Shown: positions 15,101 to 22,874 of the stretch, piece by piece
Layout: every line of letters starts with the position of its first letter
Position numbering within the stretch: the first letter of the stretch is position 1
NCBI GenBank assembly: GCA_009731375.1
Contig: BJOX01000152.1
Coordinates: 426,341-477,197, forward strand
Reading direction: 5' to 3'
DNA: 50,857 nt
Source of the DNA: Paulinella micropora
Taxonomy: Eukaryota > Cercozoa > Imbricatea > Euglyphida
Notes under the pieces: generated by a model
Told to the model about the DNA's origin: nothing
Database searches by the model: none
What the model saw: the letters and a program-made list of their open reading frames with translations, nothing else
Translations under genes and position numbers: made by a program

Positions 15101-16850
15101 CAGAGTCAAGGAGGCGGAACGCCTGCTCAAAGAGCGCCAGGTCAGCGAGGGCAAGCTGCGCCAGCTTACCGAGCGGCTCCAGGAATCCGAGGAACAGAAG
15201 GCCGCCCTAGAGAAGAAACACGCCGACTACAAGGAAAGGGCCAACGCGCTGCTTCAGAAAGACAGAAAGACTGCAGACAGCGTCCAGCAAAAGCTCCTTG
15301 ACCAGCTCAGGCGGTACCAGGAACAAATCAAGAAGTACAAGGAGTCCCAGGAAGTCTCGGGCGCCAGTGAGCTCGCACAACAGGCCACTGCTGCACAGCA
15401 GAAAGTCACCGAGCTCAAGGAAGCTGCGGTCGAGGCAGTGGCGCCCACCCTGCCACCCGAAGAAAAGAAGAGGCTGGTGCACACGGCCAGCGCAGAGGAG
15501 TTCAGCGCGTTCGTCAAGAGGTCGGGCATGGTGGACTTTATGAAGAACACGCTCGAGCGCGAGAAGGGCAGCTTCCCGCAGGGGAGCGGCATGGACAAGG
15601 CCTGGGAGTGGGCGCAGAGCCAAGTCGTGCCACTGTTCACTCAGCGACCCGACGTGGGGCAGGCGGTGGGCGAAGGCCTCGTGACGCAGCCCAGCATCGT
15701 CAGTGGCTTCAAGGCCTTGTTCCGGGGCCTGTTTGCCAAGGGCTGGCTCCAGTCCCGGGGTCTCGCTGTCGAGGGCGCCGCTTCGGGCGTGCCCGTGCGG
15801 ATGGCCGCCGGTGTCGACGGGCCGGTGCGTCGCCCTGGCAACGGTGGGGTGGAGGACAGTGACAAGAGCGGCGCCGGCGTGCTGGTCGCGGCCTACGGCA
15901 GCAGCTCCTCTGCTGGCAAAGTCTTTAGCCTGGGACAACCCGGCGGCGGCGGCGACGACTCGACGTGGACGCCAGGGGCGAACGACCCCAACAGCCAGAG
16001 CGGCAACGCGAATCGAGCGACCAACCACAGCATTTCACCAGTGGACATGGAAACGGCCAGTGACAGGGAGCTGGACACCAAGCAAGCCGAGCAGGAACTT
16101 TTGTATTATGCCATGAACGGGAAAACTCTGCCCAAAGGCCAAGAGAAGGAGAGCCTGAACATGCTGCGCGTGGGTGTCCTGGAGGCTATGCGCAAGCGAA
16201 ATGTGGGCGTCAACGACAGAGAGCTGCTCGACAAGGTCAGGGGCAAGCCCGAAGAAGCCAAGGCCTTCCTGCGTGAGGGGACCAAGAGTGTCATAGAGAG
16301 CATCCTCAAGGACCCCGAGAACAGACAAAAGTACAAGGACAACCTGGCCGTCAGGTACTTGGCCAACTTGGTGCTGACCGCCACGGCCAAAAACACCGAG
16401 GCGGACCCGGACTACAAGATCTTTCCGGACCAGCTAGGAGAGCTACCAGAGAAGGACGTGCAAATCCTCACCAGCCAGAAACTCACCTTTGAAGAGCGGC
16501 TCAAGGTAGTCCGGATGGCGCTAGCGTACGGCACCGACGAGTGGCACGACCAGAAGCTCGTCACCAGCCTCAACGAGGAGCCCTCTGTCCCGCTGTTCGA
16601 GGAGCTGCTGGAGCGCAAGACGCGGAGCCAAGGACCCGTGGGCCCGACCGAGAAATCGCGCACGCTGCACGAAATGATCGACCAGGCCTCCGAGCGCATC
16701 CAGGCAGAGGGCGAGAGGGGCAAAAAGCTAATGCAGGAATGGCACAAGGTTTTGTCCAAGCTAGGCATCAAGCTCGTGAAGCTAAACACCAAGAGAAAGG
16801 ACAGGACGGGGACGAGTGAGGCACCGAGCAAGAAGCAGAAGAATAAGTGA
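12135..16850 (+). CDS. Giant coiled-coil protein with Ser-Pro and Gly-acidic repeats
   Basis: This is a 1571-residue protein. Residues about 90-122 contain four SPPPPRSRSA-type repeats. Residues about 122-178 contain repeated SEDEGGGGGG units. Residues about 235-1105 are an almost unbroken heptad-rich coiled coil (for example RLAQELQEAHQHNQELQARA). The C-terminal about 460 residues look globular in two parts separated by a glycine/serine-rich linker, and end in KRKDRTGTSEAPSKKQKNK. No family is recognised. An extended fibrous virion or tegument-like protein, or a scaffold for virion assembly, would fit its place among structural genes. Nucleotide repeats at 12,405-12,670 could vary in copy number. 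It carries a late-type promoter. Confidence 0.85.
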   Translation: MPPSFYTTAPWMRREDKESLSRKLTKTRKPSWVDNKPVVRGKRAGPTGYAGQTDKQRAQKTRDIMKWVNPELHQALGILEPPSPPRPASPPPPRSRSASPPPPRSRSASPPPPRSRSASPRGRGGGGSEDEGGGGGGGGSEDEGGGGGGGGSEDEGGGGGGDEDEGGGGSGDEDKGSEINWDAGGDGGEGNEDGDDAPPPARANSPPPDEQPLDERPASPVEFQPNGGARPLPDESKLIEDLRLQISQLEKMVDHSDATVRVQDATIGLLEDDIDSAKAAVALMQGEAVNARKLVDAMNAQYKQKLTAAEEEAERLKKLLAGAGLDAEKRRQAEARIAALQQEKGGWQAQIQEAEERAKTLARQVEEDKEFAEKQQTALAEQKRLNEELEKNQTSLREAHDRALAEKDEKARELLDARTKLQQEQAATNQRLEELKSQREETARERKRANDLAAYVARLEATIKNSGNDGRRIVDVSNQYRQYTEHLTAAAKGRIDEANKKIAQLQQAGQGLQNEYNILAQRMVILQTERDHALELARAEKLAHERLEKVADSARQEAARKAAEADRAAREAEAAKQQAAQAKGANDELQQKAADAKEAERRAQQEKQEAEQKASSAQQAAAGLAAELRDKNAATLGYSEEKMELESKAEEAEQKAELYRQQAAETARNAADASRQVFETNQKLQEINERAAALDKQLQEAEKAYQGLESDKAGVEALQKKAEALAGEYLDQITLKDSEIEQLQAELKESNERLQTAEGNTEEEKAKNARLAQELQEAHQHNQELQARAREYRRNRQLLLQDLRRKAAEIKQLQTDSKQQARLAREQRALAEAALEQVASLGAEAQRTKKASEEARHRLTKENKQAVQALEEALARESLLQQDLEAANKGGEALQQHVDSLTRETSQQEISLAEASEAYNKLTKRVEKLRAQLKINTDTIAEADETVMQMGHESEKQSKEILKLRKDLKGAKDALARAREGKKAETAAARVKEAERLLKERQVSEGKLRQLTERLQESEEQKAALEKKHADYKERANALLQKDRKTADSVQQKLLDQLRRYQEQIKKYKESQEVSGASELAQQATAAQQKVTELKEAAVEAVAPTLPPEEKKRLVHTASAEEFSAFVKRSGMVDFMKNTLEREKGSFPQGSGMDKAWEWAQSQVVPLFTQRPDVGQAVGEGLVTQPSIVSGFKALFRGLFAKGWLQSRGLAVEGAASGVPVRMAAGVDGPVRRPGNGGVEDSDKSGAGVLVAAYGSSSSAGKVFSLGQPGGGGDDSTWTPGANDPNSQSGNANRATNHSISPVDMETASDRELDTKQAEQELLYYAMNGKTLPKGQEKESLNMLRVGVLEAMRKRNVGVNDRELLDKVRGKPEEAKAFLREGTKSVIESILKDPENRQKYKDNLAVRYLANLVLTATAKNTEADPDYKIFPDQLGELPEKDVQILTSQKLTFEERLKVVRMALAYGTDEWHDQKLVTSLNEEPSVPLFEELLERKTRSQGPVGPTEKSRTLHEMIDQASERIQAEGERGKKLMQEWHKVLSKLGIKLVKLNTKRKDRTGTSEAPSKKQKNK
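12405..12670 (+). repeat. In-gene tandem repeats (Ser-Pro-Arg and Gly-acidic)
   Basis: Roughly 30-base units encoding SPPPPRSRSA are followed by 36-48-base units encoding GGGGSEDEGG. They are near-identical, GC-rich and in frame, so length variation by slippage would keep the reading frame. Confidence 0.8.
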
Positions 16851-16888
16851 GATTCTTTTTTTTGTTGTAAGTCGTGTTATTAAAAAAA

Positions 16889-17152
16889 ATGCATCACTTG
16901 CAAAGTTTTAACCCGCAGCTCGCGCTAGCGCTAGGCAAACTGAACGAAAAGGAACTGAGGCAGGCCGGCCGCAAGTGGCAGAAAGAGGCACAGGCCGAAC
17001 AGAAAGTGCTCGAGGCCCTGCACAACACGATCGAGGAGGCACCGCTCGAAAAGATTTTCCCGCCGCCCAAGGTGCAGGACGCACAGATCCTGCTGAAAAT
17101 CTCGCCCGAACAGGCCAGGCAGTGCGAAGCGGTCCTGAACGGCACCAAGTAA
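16889..17152 (+). CDS. Small helical protein, unassigned
   Basis: The 87-residue product is mostly helical and charged (KLNEKELRQAGRKWQKEAQ), with a short proline break (FPPPKV). The ATG at 16889 follows an A-run typical of the promoters here. It sits between the coiled-coil gene and the 17,203 gene on the same strand, so a virion role is likely. No family is recognised. Confidence 0.6.
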   Translation: MHHLQSFNPQLALALGKLNEKELRQAGRKWQKEAQAEQKVLEALHNTIEEAPLEKIFPPPKVQDAQILLKISPEQARQCEAVLNGTK

Positions 17153-17159
17153 AAAAATT

Positions 17160-17176
17160 TTTTATTCTCTGGTGGC
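17160..17176 (+). promoter_or_regulatory. Late-type promoter motif
   Basis: TTTTATTCTCTGGTGGC lies 26 bases before the ATG at 17203 and is nearly identical to the copies before the capsid and coiled-coil genes. Confidence 0.5.
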
Positions 17177-17202
17177 CCTATTTAAACAAAAACGGAAGAA
17201 CG

Positions 17203-17799
17203 ATGGCCGCCCCGCAACGAGGACCCGTGCGCCTGGCGACTACCACCGACGAGAAGTCGGGCGCGCACCTCAACGATGCAGTGGAGCACGGGACTCAAAC
17301 TGACCCCGTGGTCAAAACGGATGCCCTGGCCACTTCCAGTATTATTTACTCTGCGCTCAACGGGATCCCCGAGGCCCAGCTGGATGACACGACGCGCAAC
17401 ATGAAGGGCATTGCCCAGCGCCTGAGCAAGAACAGCCTGTCCTCGTGGTACAAGGGTGCAGTCCTTCTTGTTGGCACGGCGGGCGAGATCGCAGGCGTGT
17501 ACGGAGATGACTTTTGTCGGGCCAACTGTTTCGAGATGGTGGCCGCAAGTGGCATGGGCCCGCCAAACGCAGTCATGAGGCCCTGGTTGACCGAACTCAG
17601 GCGCAGCTACGGGAACGACTGGAATGGTTGCATGCAAGCAGCCAGAATGATCGAAGAGTACCAGGCCTCGAAAATGCGTGACGAACAGTGGAGCAAGATC
17701 CCTTCGGTCTCTGCCTTCGAGCGCGAGGACGGCAACGTGCGCGGCTGGACCGGCATCAACAGGGCCAGCAACGAACCTCTTGGCGGACCGAGCCCCTAA
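17203..17799 (+). CDS. Unassigned structural-region protein
   Basis: The product has 198 residues. The centre has a hydrophobic segment (GAVLLVGTAGEIAGVYG, about residues 84-100) followed by a Cys-containing stretch (DDFCRANCFEMV). The rest is soluble and rich in Asn, Asp and Arg. It has the strongest late-type promoter match and lies in a plus-strand run leading to the capsid gene, which suggests a virion component. No family is recognised. The upstream open frame before 17203 is antisense-like shadow and was excluded. Confidence 0.65.
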   Translation: MAAPQRGPVRLATTTDEKSGAHLNDAVEHGTQTDPVVKTDALATSSIIYSALNGIPEAQLDDTTRNMKGIAQRLSKNSLSSWYKGAVLLVGTAGEIAGVYGDDFCRANCFEMVAASGMGPPNAVMRPWLTELRRSYGNDWNGCMQAARMIEEYQASKMRDEQWSKIPSVSAFEREDGNVRGWTGINRASNEPLGGPSP

Positions 17800-17835
17800 A
17801 AAAGAAAGTTGTGAGCACCTTCTTTTGTATAACGG

Positions 17836-18495
17836 ATGGACCCCTTTGCCAATCTTGAGCCACCGGCCGCGGAAGACGGCAAGCAAGAATTGCCACCAGA
17901 ACAAGCAGAGGCTCCTCCTCCTGCTCAACCCCCTCCCAAGAAAAGACGACGCGTGGCAGCCAAAGAACGCCAGCCGCCGCTGACACAGGCGCGGTTTGAG
18001 GAGGCCGAGACAGTGCCCCTGCGAGACGACCCTGCCTACCGGCTCCTGTGCGCCTACGGCAAATCGGAGCTGATTGCGCCCAAGCTCAAAAAGGCGGGGA
18101 TCCCCTGCGAGCCACGGGCGCTGCGCAAGGTGGCCCGCGCGCGTTTGCCCGCGATCTTGGAGGACGCCGAAGAGGCGCTGGACGACTCGGCCGTGGACCA
18201 GATGTCCAACGTGGCCTTGAAGCAAGGGCTGACGTGCTTGGAGCGCCTGGTGTCGAGCCGCACTCGCTACCAGATTTCCGGCATGACTGACGAGTGCTTT
18301 GCCAACGAACGGTGGCTCTTCTTGCTCGAGCGCGCCAAGCTCAAGGCCGGCATCGGCATGACGAGGCTCGACCCCGTCACCGAGCTGGCCTTGATCACGG
18401 CCCAAACTGCGGCCATCGCGCACGCCCGCAACACCTCTGTCGCACTAGCAGCGGTAGACCTTGACACCCCAGCCCCTCCGACAGCAAATCAATGA
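17836..18495 (+). CDS. Unassigned protein with nuclear localisation-type signal
   Basis: The 219-residue ORF starts with an acidic/proline-rich segment and a textbook basic signal, PPPKKRRRV (about residues 33-41). A helical region follows (VDQMSNVALKQGLTCLERLV). No enzyme motif is seen. It starts 36 bases after the previous stop, in the same run of late genes. The combination of nuclear signal and structural context allows a DNA-associated virion protein, as inference only. Confidence 0.65.
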   Translation: MDPFANLEPPAAEDGKQELPPEQAEAPPPAQPPPKKRRRVAAKERQPPLTQARFEEAETVPLRDDPAYRLLCAYGKSELIAPKLKKAGIPCEPRALRKVARARLPAILEDAEEALDDSAVDQMSNVALKQGLTCLERLVSSRTRYQISGMTDECFANERWLFLLERAKLKAGIGMTRLDPVTELALITAQTAAIAHARNTSVALAAVDLDTPAPPTANQ

Positions 18496-18500
18496 ATAAA
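18495..18500 (+). terminator. AATAAA polyadenylation-type signal
   Basis: The hexamer starts at the last base of the preceding TGA and is repeated once, inside the A/T tract that also begins the next promoter. Confidence 0.35.
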
Positions 18501-18554
18501 TAAAAAAATATTAAATTCTGTGGCGCTGTTTTTTAATACGGAGGACCAAACAAG

Positions 18555-19025
18555 ATGGACGAGATTGCCGGGACCGTCAGCGACACGTTCAGTATGGAGA
18601 ACATTGCGCGCAGTGCTACTGCCGCGGCGTTCGCCTACTTTGCGACGCCGGTACTAGTGCAGAAGGACGCCCCCGTCTCTTTTGCGGCCGTGCCCGGGCT
18701 CAGAGGCGTGACCGTCAGCAAGTCGGTAGGCATGGCCATCATCGCGGCCGCGACGACCACGATCGTGGACGTGCTGCAGTCCCGTGTGCTCAATTCAACA
18801 CAAGAGGGCCGGCTGGCCCGTTACCCTTCCTTGGCCCTGCACGTGGTCGGCGGTGGTTTGATCTACAGCGTGATGCCCGGCCTGCTAGCCGGCTACGGCC
18901 TGAACATGGCGCCTGGTGACACGGGCAAGCAGCTCTTTATGCTCGGCGCGCTCTCAGAAATCGTGTCGCAATACGCCTACGAAAACTACCTGAACCCGGC
19001 CGGCGAGGGCCACTACCGCTTCTAA
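18555..19025 (+). CDS. Multi-pass membrane protein of the capsid cluster
   Basis: The 156-residue protein has three or four hydrophobic segments: about residues 20-36 (SATAAAFAYFATPVLV), 59-76 (GMAIIAAATTTIVDVL), 97-122 (LALHVVGGGLIYSVMPGLLAGYG) and 131-147. Its place three genes before the major capsid gene suggests an inner virion membrane protein. No family is recognised. Confidence 0.7.
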   Translation: MDEIAGTVSDTFSMENIARSATAAAFAYFATPVLVQKDAPVSFAAVPGLRGVTVSKSVGMAIIAAATTTIVDVLQSRVLNSTQEGRLARYPSLALHVVGGGLIYSVMPGLLAGYGLNMAPGDTGKQLFMLGALSEIVSQYAYENYLNPAGEGHYRF

Positions 19026-19068
19026 TAAGAGGCAAAAAATTAAAACTTGTGGTCCTTCACTTAAGAAG

Positions 19069-19341
19069 ATGACCACGACTGTCGTGACACCGGAAGAAGC
19101 CCTGGCCGTGTGGGGAATCCTGGTCTTTGTGCTAGCGGTCCTGCTGGTGCTGCTGAGAAGAGCGAGAACAAGAAAGCCACCCGCCGTCGACCTAGACGCC
19201 TACGTACCGCTCGACGATGTCGACCAAGAGACAAGCGCTGGCGCAGCTGTTCGGTGCGCTGGAGATGGTGTTCCAAAAGTACGGGCTGTTGCGGCTCGAG
19301 GAGATCAAGGAACTGAAGCAGCTGCAGAGACTAGGTCTTGA
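19069..19341 (+). CDS. Small N-terminally anchored membrane protein (overlaps next ORF)
   Basis: This is a 90-residue ORF with one strong membrane helix (ALAVWGILVFVLAVLLVLL, about residues 11-29) followed by a basic stop-transfer (RRARTRK). After residue about 50 the composition degrades (RCAGDGVPKVRAVAARGD), exactly where the next ORF begins in another frame. Either two genes overlap by 125 bases, or a frameshift joins this anchor to the following helical protein. Both options are possible from the sequence. Confidence 0.5.
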   Translation: MTTTVVTPEEALAVWGILVFVLAVLLVLLRRARTRKPPAVDLDAYVPLDDVDQETSAGAAVRCAGDGVPKVRAVAARGDQGTEAAAETRS

Positions 19342-19585
19342 GCAGCAAGTCGAGGCCGTACAGAAATGGTTCGTGCCTGCTTGGAAGGACGGAAAGCTTG
19401 CTGACTTTGTGCGCTCCGAGGCCGGAATCTGGGCCGAGCTCGCCTGCAAGTTCCGCGCGCCCACGCAGCAGCTCCAGCAGCTGCAGCAGCGCCTCGTGGC
19501 TAAAAGACAGTTGTGCCAGGACCAAGCCTTCCTTGGGGAAATTGCTGCTCTCCTGGCAAAAATATGCGCGGTCATTACGTATTAA
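19217..19585 (+). CDS. Helical protein overlapping the membrane-anchor ORF
   Basis: The 122-residue product is mostly helical, with Leu/Gln-rich coiled-coil stretches (ELKQLQRLGLEQQVEAVQKW and QQLQQLQQRLV). It starts at an ATG inside the preceding ORF in a different frame. If fused to that ORF's N-terminus it would become a membrane-anchored coiled coil. It lies among capsid-cluster genes. No family is recognised. Confidence 0.6.
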   Translation: MSTKRQALAQLFGALEMVFQKYGLLRLEEIKELKQLQRLGLEQQVEAVQKWFVPAWKDGKLADFVRSEAGIWAELACKFRAPTQQLQQLQQRLVAKRQLCQDQAFLGEIAALLAKICAVITY

Positions 19586-19632
19586 AAAATTTTAATCTTG
19601 CGCGTGAATGTTTTTTAAATAAAGCTCTACCG

Positions 19633-19914
19633 ATGGGCAAGCGAGCTCGCGAACGCCGGACGGCCAAGCAGGCCGCGAAGAAGGAAGAAAGGCAAGAGAA
19701 AGAGACTGCCAAGCAAGAGGCCAAGCAAGCCAAGGCCGACGAACATGCCGCCAAGCGCGCGCGCATCGGCCGCCGGAAGTATGAGGACCGAGAGAACAAG
19801 CAACATAACAAGGAGGACCGGCAGAAGACCGCGCGCACGATGGGCGTGACCGTGCCGCTCGCGATCGGGGCCGTCGCGATCTCAGCCGCCGTGCTCATGT
19901 CCGGCAAAAAATAA
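19633..19914 (+). CDS. Basic helical protein with C-terminal membrane anchor
   Basis: The 93-residue protein has a highly charged Lys/Arg/Glu helix (residues about 3-68, KEERQEKETAKQEAKQAK) and ends with a single hydrophobic segment (TVPLAIGAVAISAAVLM) near the C-terminus. It looks like a tail-anchored protein able to bind DNA or acidic partners, perhaps linking membrane and genome. It lies immediately upstream of the major capsid gene. Confidence 0.65.
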   Translation: MGKRARERRTAKQAAKKEERQEKETAKQEAKQAKADEHAAKRARIGRRKYEDRENKQHNKEDRQKTARTMGVTVPLAIGAVAISAAVLMSGKK

Positions 19915-19919
19915 ATTAT

Positions 19920-19936
19920 TTTTATTTTCTGGTTGC
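19920..19936 (+). promoter_or_regulatory. Late-type promoter motif of the major capsid gene
   Basis: TTTTATTTTCTGGTTGC ends 20 bases before the ATG at 19957, with TATATA in between. It is the capsid copy of the motif shared with 12,095 and 17,160. Confidence 0.55.
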
Positions 19937-19956
19937 CTTATATATTGACCAAGACG

Positions 19957-21735
19957 ATGTTCGGTGGCAAGCGAGCGTATGCGGAGGCTGTTATGCCTCC
20001 GCCCGGAAAGAGAGCCATGCTCGTGCACGCCAATGACCGCGACCCAACGACTGGCGCCGCGGTCGTGGTGGCCCCGAAGCACATCGTCAAGATGCCCACT
20101 CGCCCCGTCTGGACGCAGACCATCATGACGCCCAAGCCCAGCACCGCCGCGCTCGATAACACCGCCTACTTCTCGTTCATCCTCGAGAACAACTCACCAG
20201 GAGCCATCCAGGACGCTACCCTCCGCTTCGAGATCAAGTTTGCGACCGCTGGCAATGCCGTACCGACCGACGCCCGCGTCCTGCCCGTGACCCAGTGGTT
20301 CGAGCGTATCGAATTTTACGAGAGACTTTCTGGTCAAGAGCTAGCTAGATACTACGGCGATGTCTTGCACCTGCTGATGAACACCCTGAGCCAAGAGGCG
20401 CTGGCAAGCATCAACGACATGCTCAACCAGAACAAGTACGGCCGCTTGAGCTCTCGTGTGTGGAACAGTACCGACGTCCAGTGGTTCTACCTTCCCATTG
20501 TTCACTTGCTCATCAATGGACTCGATATCGATTTGAGCCACCTAAGGGGAGACATCGAAATCCGATTTTACCCGCGCGGCTCGATCTTCGTCGAGGACCA
20601 GACTGCGCAGACCACCCCTTGTACCGCGACGCTGGAGGAAGTGCGCCTGATCTCCTCGTCCACCCTCATGCCCAACGGTTTGCTGGTGGGCAAGCACCCG
20701 GACAAGATCGGCAAGACTTTGCGCCACCAGTACGTGGACTGGGTGCAATTCATCGATCACGGCAAAGTGATGCAGCCGTCGTCCAGAGTCACGGTCGATT
20801 TGGACCAGTTCAATCACCGGTCGGGTGCCTTGTTTGTGTACCTGCGCCGCTCGGGCCTCCAGACCGGCTACAGCGCCGGAGCCGTCACCTACACCCCCGA
20901 CCGCGCCTATGAAGCGACCGGGCGTCTGCTCAAGTGCGACGCGCTCGGAGACACCGCGACGATCGACCTGGAAGACGTGCAAGGGCGCAGCCAGCTTGGT
21001 CAAGGAACTCCCGTCAACGAGCGCTATTTCAGGGAGCACACGGCCAACGAACTGTTCAACGAGGTCTTTGCCAACAGCAACAACGTGTACGTGATCCCGT
21101 TCTCGAACGATCTGCGGGGCATGCTTGACGGAGAAATGGACGGCTACAAGCACTTCGTAGGAGCACGGGAACGCCTCGTGTTCAACACCGCCGCCGCGCC
21201 GACCGAGACCACGCTGGAGCTGGCGCCGCCCGCCGCCGTCACAGTCAACAGCCTGAACCGCTTGACCTTCAAGTACGACGGAGTGACCTTGATGATCGCG
21301 GACATCGACGGCAACGCCGGCTACACTGGCGCGGCCGTTGGCTCCAGCCAGTGGCACTACGCCTTGGACGACACTGCCGCCTGGACCAGCATCAACGCGT
21401 TCTTGGCCAAAAACTCGTACCTCAAGAGCAAGGGCATCAAGATCTCGCTGGCCCAAGCAGGCGCGGCCGATTTCACCACCGGGAACATCGTCGCGACCTT
21501 CACGGACCTCAACGACCAGCCTTTGATCTGCGACAAGGACGACCTGCTCCATTTTACGGTCGGGTTCGAGGACCAGACCGCCACCACCCAGATCATCGAC
21601 TACTTGCCCAAGACCTACGTGCGCGGCAAGCGCGGGTTCCGCAGCGGGATCTATGATGTCTGCATCTACTCCGCCTTCTTCCGTCACCTGCACGAGGGCA
21701 ACGGGCGCCTGGAGGCTGCGGCGGTTCACAACTAA
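19957..21735 (+). CDS. MCP: Major capsid protein, double jelly-roll (polinton-like virus type)
   Basis: The 592-residue protein shows the double jelly-roll capsid pattern of polinton-like viruses. An early strand pair is followed by QWFERIEFYERLSGQ near residue 104, a helical HLLMNTLSQEAL segment, then WFYLPIVHLLINGLDI and IEIRFYPRG about residues 175-205. A second barrel follows. The C-terminus contains a membrane-free GKRGFRSGIYDV segment. Length is in the usual 450-650 range. I chose ATG 19957, since the frame opening at 19933 lies within the promoter. It is the centre of the structural cluster. It does not have the classic sequence landmarks of iridovirus or phycodnavirus capsids. The polinton-like assignment is by eye. 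Confidence 0.85.
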   Translation: MFGGKRAYAEAVMPPPGKRAMLVHANDRDPTTGAAVVVAPKHIVKMPTRPVWTQTIMTPKPSTAALDNTAYFSFILENNSPGAIQDATLRFEIKFATAGNAVPTDARVLPVTQWFERIEFYERLSGQELARYYGDVLHLLMNTLSQEALASINDMLNQNKYGRLSSRVWNSTDVQWFYLPIVHLLINGLDIDLSHLRGDIEIRFYPRGSIFVEDQTAQTTPCTATLEEVRLISSSTLMPNGLLVGKHPDKIGKTLRHQYVDWVQFIDHGKVMQPSSRVTVDLDQFNHRSGALFVYLRRSGLQTGYSAGAVTYTPDRAYEATGRLLKCDALGDTATIDLEDVQGRSQLGQGTPVNERYFREHTANELFNEVFANSNNVYVIPFSNDLRGMLDGEMDGYKHFVGARERLVFNTAAAPTETTLELAPPAAVTVNSLNRLTFKYDGVTLMIADIDGNAGYTGAAVGSSQWHYALDDTAAWTSINAFLAKNSYLKSKGIKISLAQAGAADFTTGNIVATFTDLNDQPLICDKDDLLHFTVGFEDQTATTQIIDYLPKTYVRGKRGFRSGIYDVCIYSAFFRHLHEGNGRLEAAAVHN

Positions 21736-21788
21736 AACAAGTATTTTTTATAAATTAAAAGGCTAAAGGATTGTATAAAGCAAAGAAA

Positions 21789-21902
21789 ATGGAACCGCTC
21801 GTGGCCGCGATTGTCGCCGTTATTGTGATAGGAGTGGTCGGGTGCGTATGCATCCTATACTTTCCGGTCCGATGTCCAGACGAACAAGTGGTGCAAGCTT
21901 AA
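21789..21902 (+). CDS. 37-residue single-pass membrane protein
   Basis: A short ORF directly after the capsid gene encodes one membrane helix (VAAIVAVIVIGVVGCVCILYF) followed by a short Cys-containing tail. An A/T-rich leader precedes its ATG. Its TAA overlaps the end of the convergent gene by two bases. Tiny membrane proteins are frequent in large-DNA-virus virions. It is real only if expressed; the strong hydrophobic coding supports it. Confidence 0.45.
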   Translation: MEPLVAAIVAVIVIGVVGCVCILYFPVRCPDEQVVQA

Positions 21903-22537
21903 GACAGAAACTGTTTAATAAGAATATCTACTTGGCCGAAAAAAGCTCTCAGGCGTTCGTTCAGATTTTGTTCGGCAGCTGCCCAGTAGCGCTGCCGCCG
22001 AGAGGCGACGGCCTGCGCCAGCTGGGGCACGAACGGGCCGGCGCTAGGGTACGGTTCGTAAAACCGCTCGGCCAGGCCCAGGCCGCCGAGGTCTAACAAA
22101 GGCAGCTGGATGTTGAAAAACACGCTCTGTTGCTGTCGGTCGCAGCCGGTGGACCAGGCGCCGGCCGGCAAGGGCTCATAGCGCACGGGGCGCACGAACT
22201 CGGTAACGAGGCCGACGAGGTCGTTCGGTAGATGTTGGTGCAGCAACCGCAGCGCCAAGTGCTCCGCTGCCACCGCGCAGATGACCTGCCGCGCCACCGG
22301 TGGCACCAGGACGGCCAGATCGAGGAACGAACACGATACAAAAGGGGCGGGCACACAGAAGACCTGGCCGCTGCCCTCGTGTACGACGAGCTGGCTGTTG
22401 CGCGCAGTCACCGGAACACAGCTCGCCAGCAGTTCGGGTATCGTCGGCGCGAGGTCGTTGAACGCGGGGCTCTTGAACCTGCGGTCGATCAGGGCGTCGA
22501 CCACCAGTCGCTCGGCCTCTGTCATTTTCGAAATCAT
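21899..22537 (-). CDS. Unassigned protein, paralogue of the 35502-36200 gene
   Basis: The 212-residue protein shares a block with the gene at 35,502-36,200: AAEH...LLHQHL, then VGLVTEFVRPVRYEPLPAGAW here versus VVASLVAGYVNPSYYEPLEAGAW there. The spacing around YEPL-x-AGAW is conserved. The pair is therefore a small virus-specific gene family. No domain is recognised. The ATG at 22537 was chosen because the upstream in-frame codon is TTG. Confidence 0.65.
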   Translation of the reverse strand: MISKMTEAERLVVDALIDRRFKSPAFNDLAPTIPELLASCVPVTARNSQLVVHEGSGQVFCVPAPFVSCSFLDLAVLVPPVARQVICAVAAEHLALRLLHQHLPNDLVGLVTEFVRPVRYEPLPAGAWSTGCDRQQQSVFFNIQLPLLDLGGLGLAERFYEPYPSAGPFVPQLAQAVASRRQRYWAAAEQNLNERLRAFFGQVDILIKQFLS

Positions 22538-22874
22538 CTTTTGTGAGCCAGACAAAAGGCCGCGTCCGTTACTTTTCTGATTTTTTGAATTTGGGGCCCG
22601 GCCGGACTATCTGAATTGTCTCAATTCAAAAAGGCGGCACAGGCCGGCCGGGGAATATGACACTGACCGCAAGATCAGTCAAAAATTCACGAAATATCAT
22701 TCTTGATACTTTGTCAATTTCCACGCAAAAGCCGGAAAATTTCGTAGCGATAATGCAAACCATCAAATGTCACGAAAATTTGTGCCCGACCTAGCCATTT
22801 GAATTCTCTCGATTCAAAATCAAAAGATCCCGTTCTTACTTGCATCTTCTTTGCCACAATTCGACCAAGCAAGG
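22538..22874. promoter_or_regulatory. 337-base intergenic region with inverted repeats
   Basis: No gene is visible. Two similar inverted repeats occur, TGAATTG-tct-CAATTCA near 22,611 and TTTGAAT-tctctcg-ATTCAAA near 22,798. It separates divergent genes, so it probably holds both promoters. It lacks the GATTTAAATC motif; the TTGAATT-type repeats may replace it. Confidence 0.35.

Noticed and set aside
20542-21729. 395-residue minus-strand open frame
   Set aside because: Complete antisense shadow of the major capsid gene, without coherent domains.
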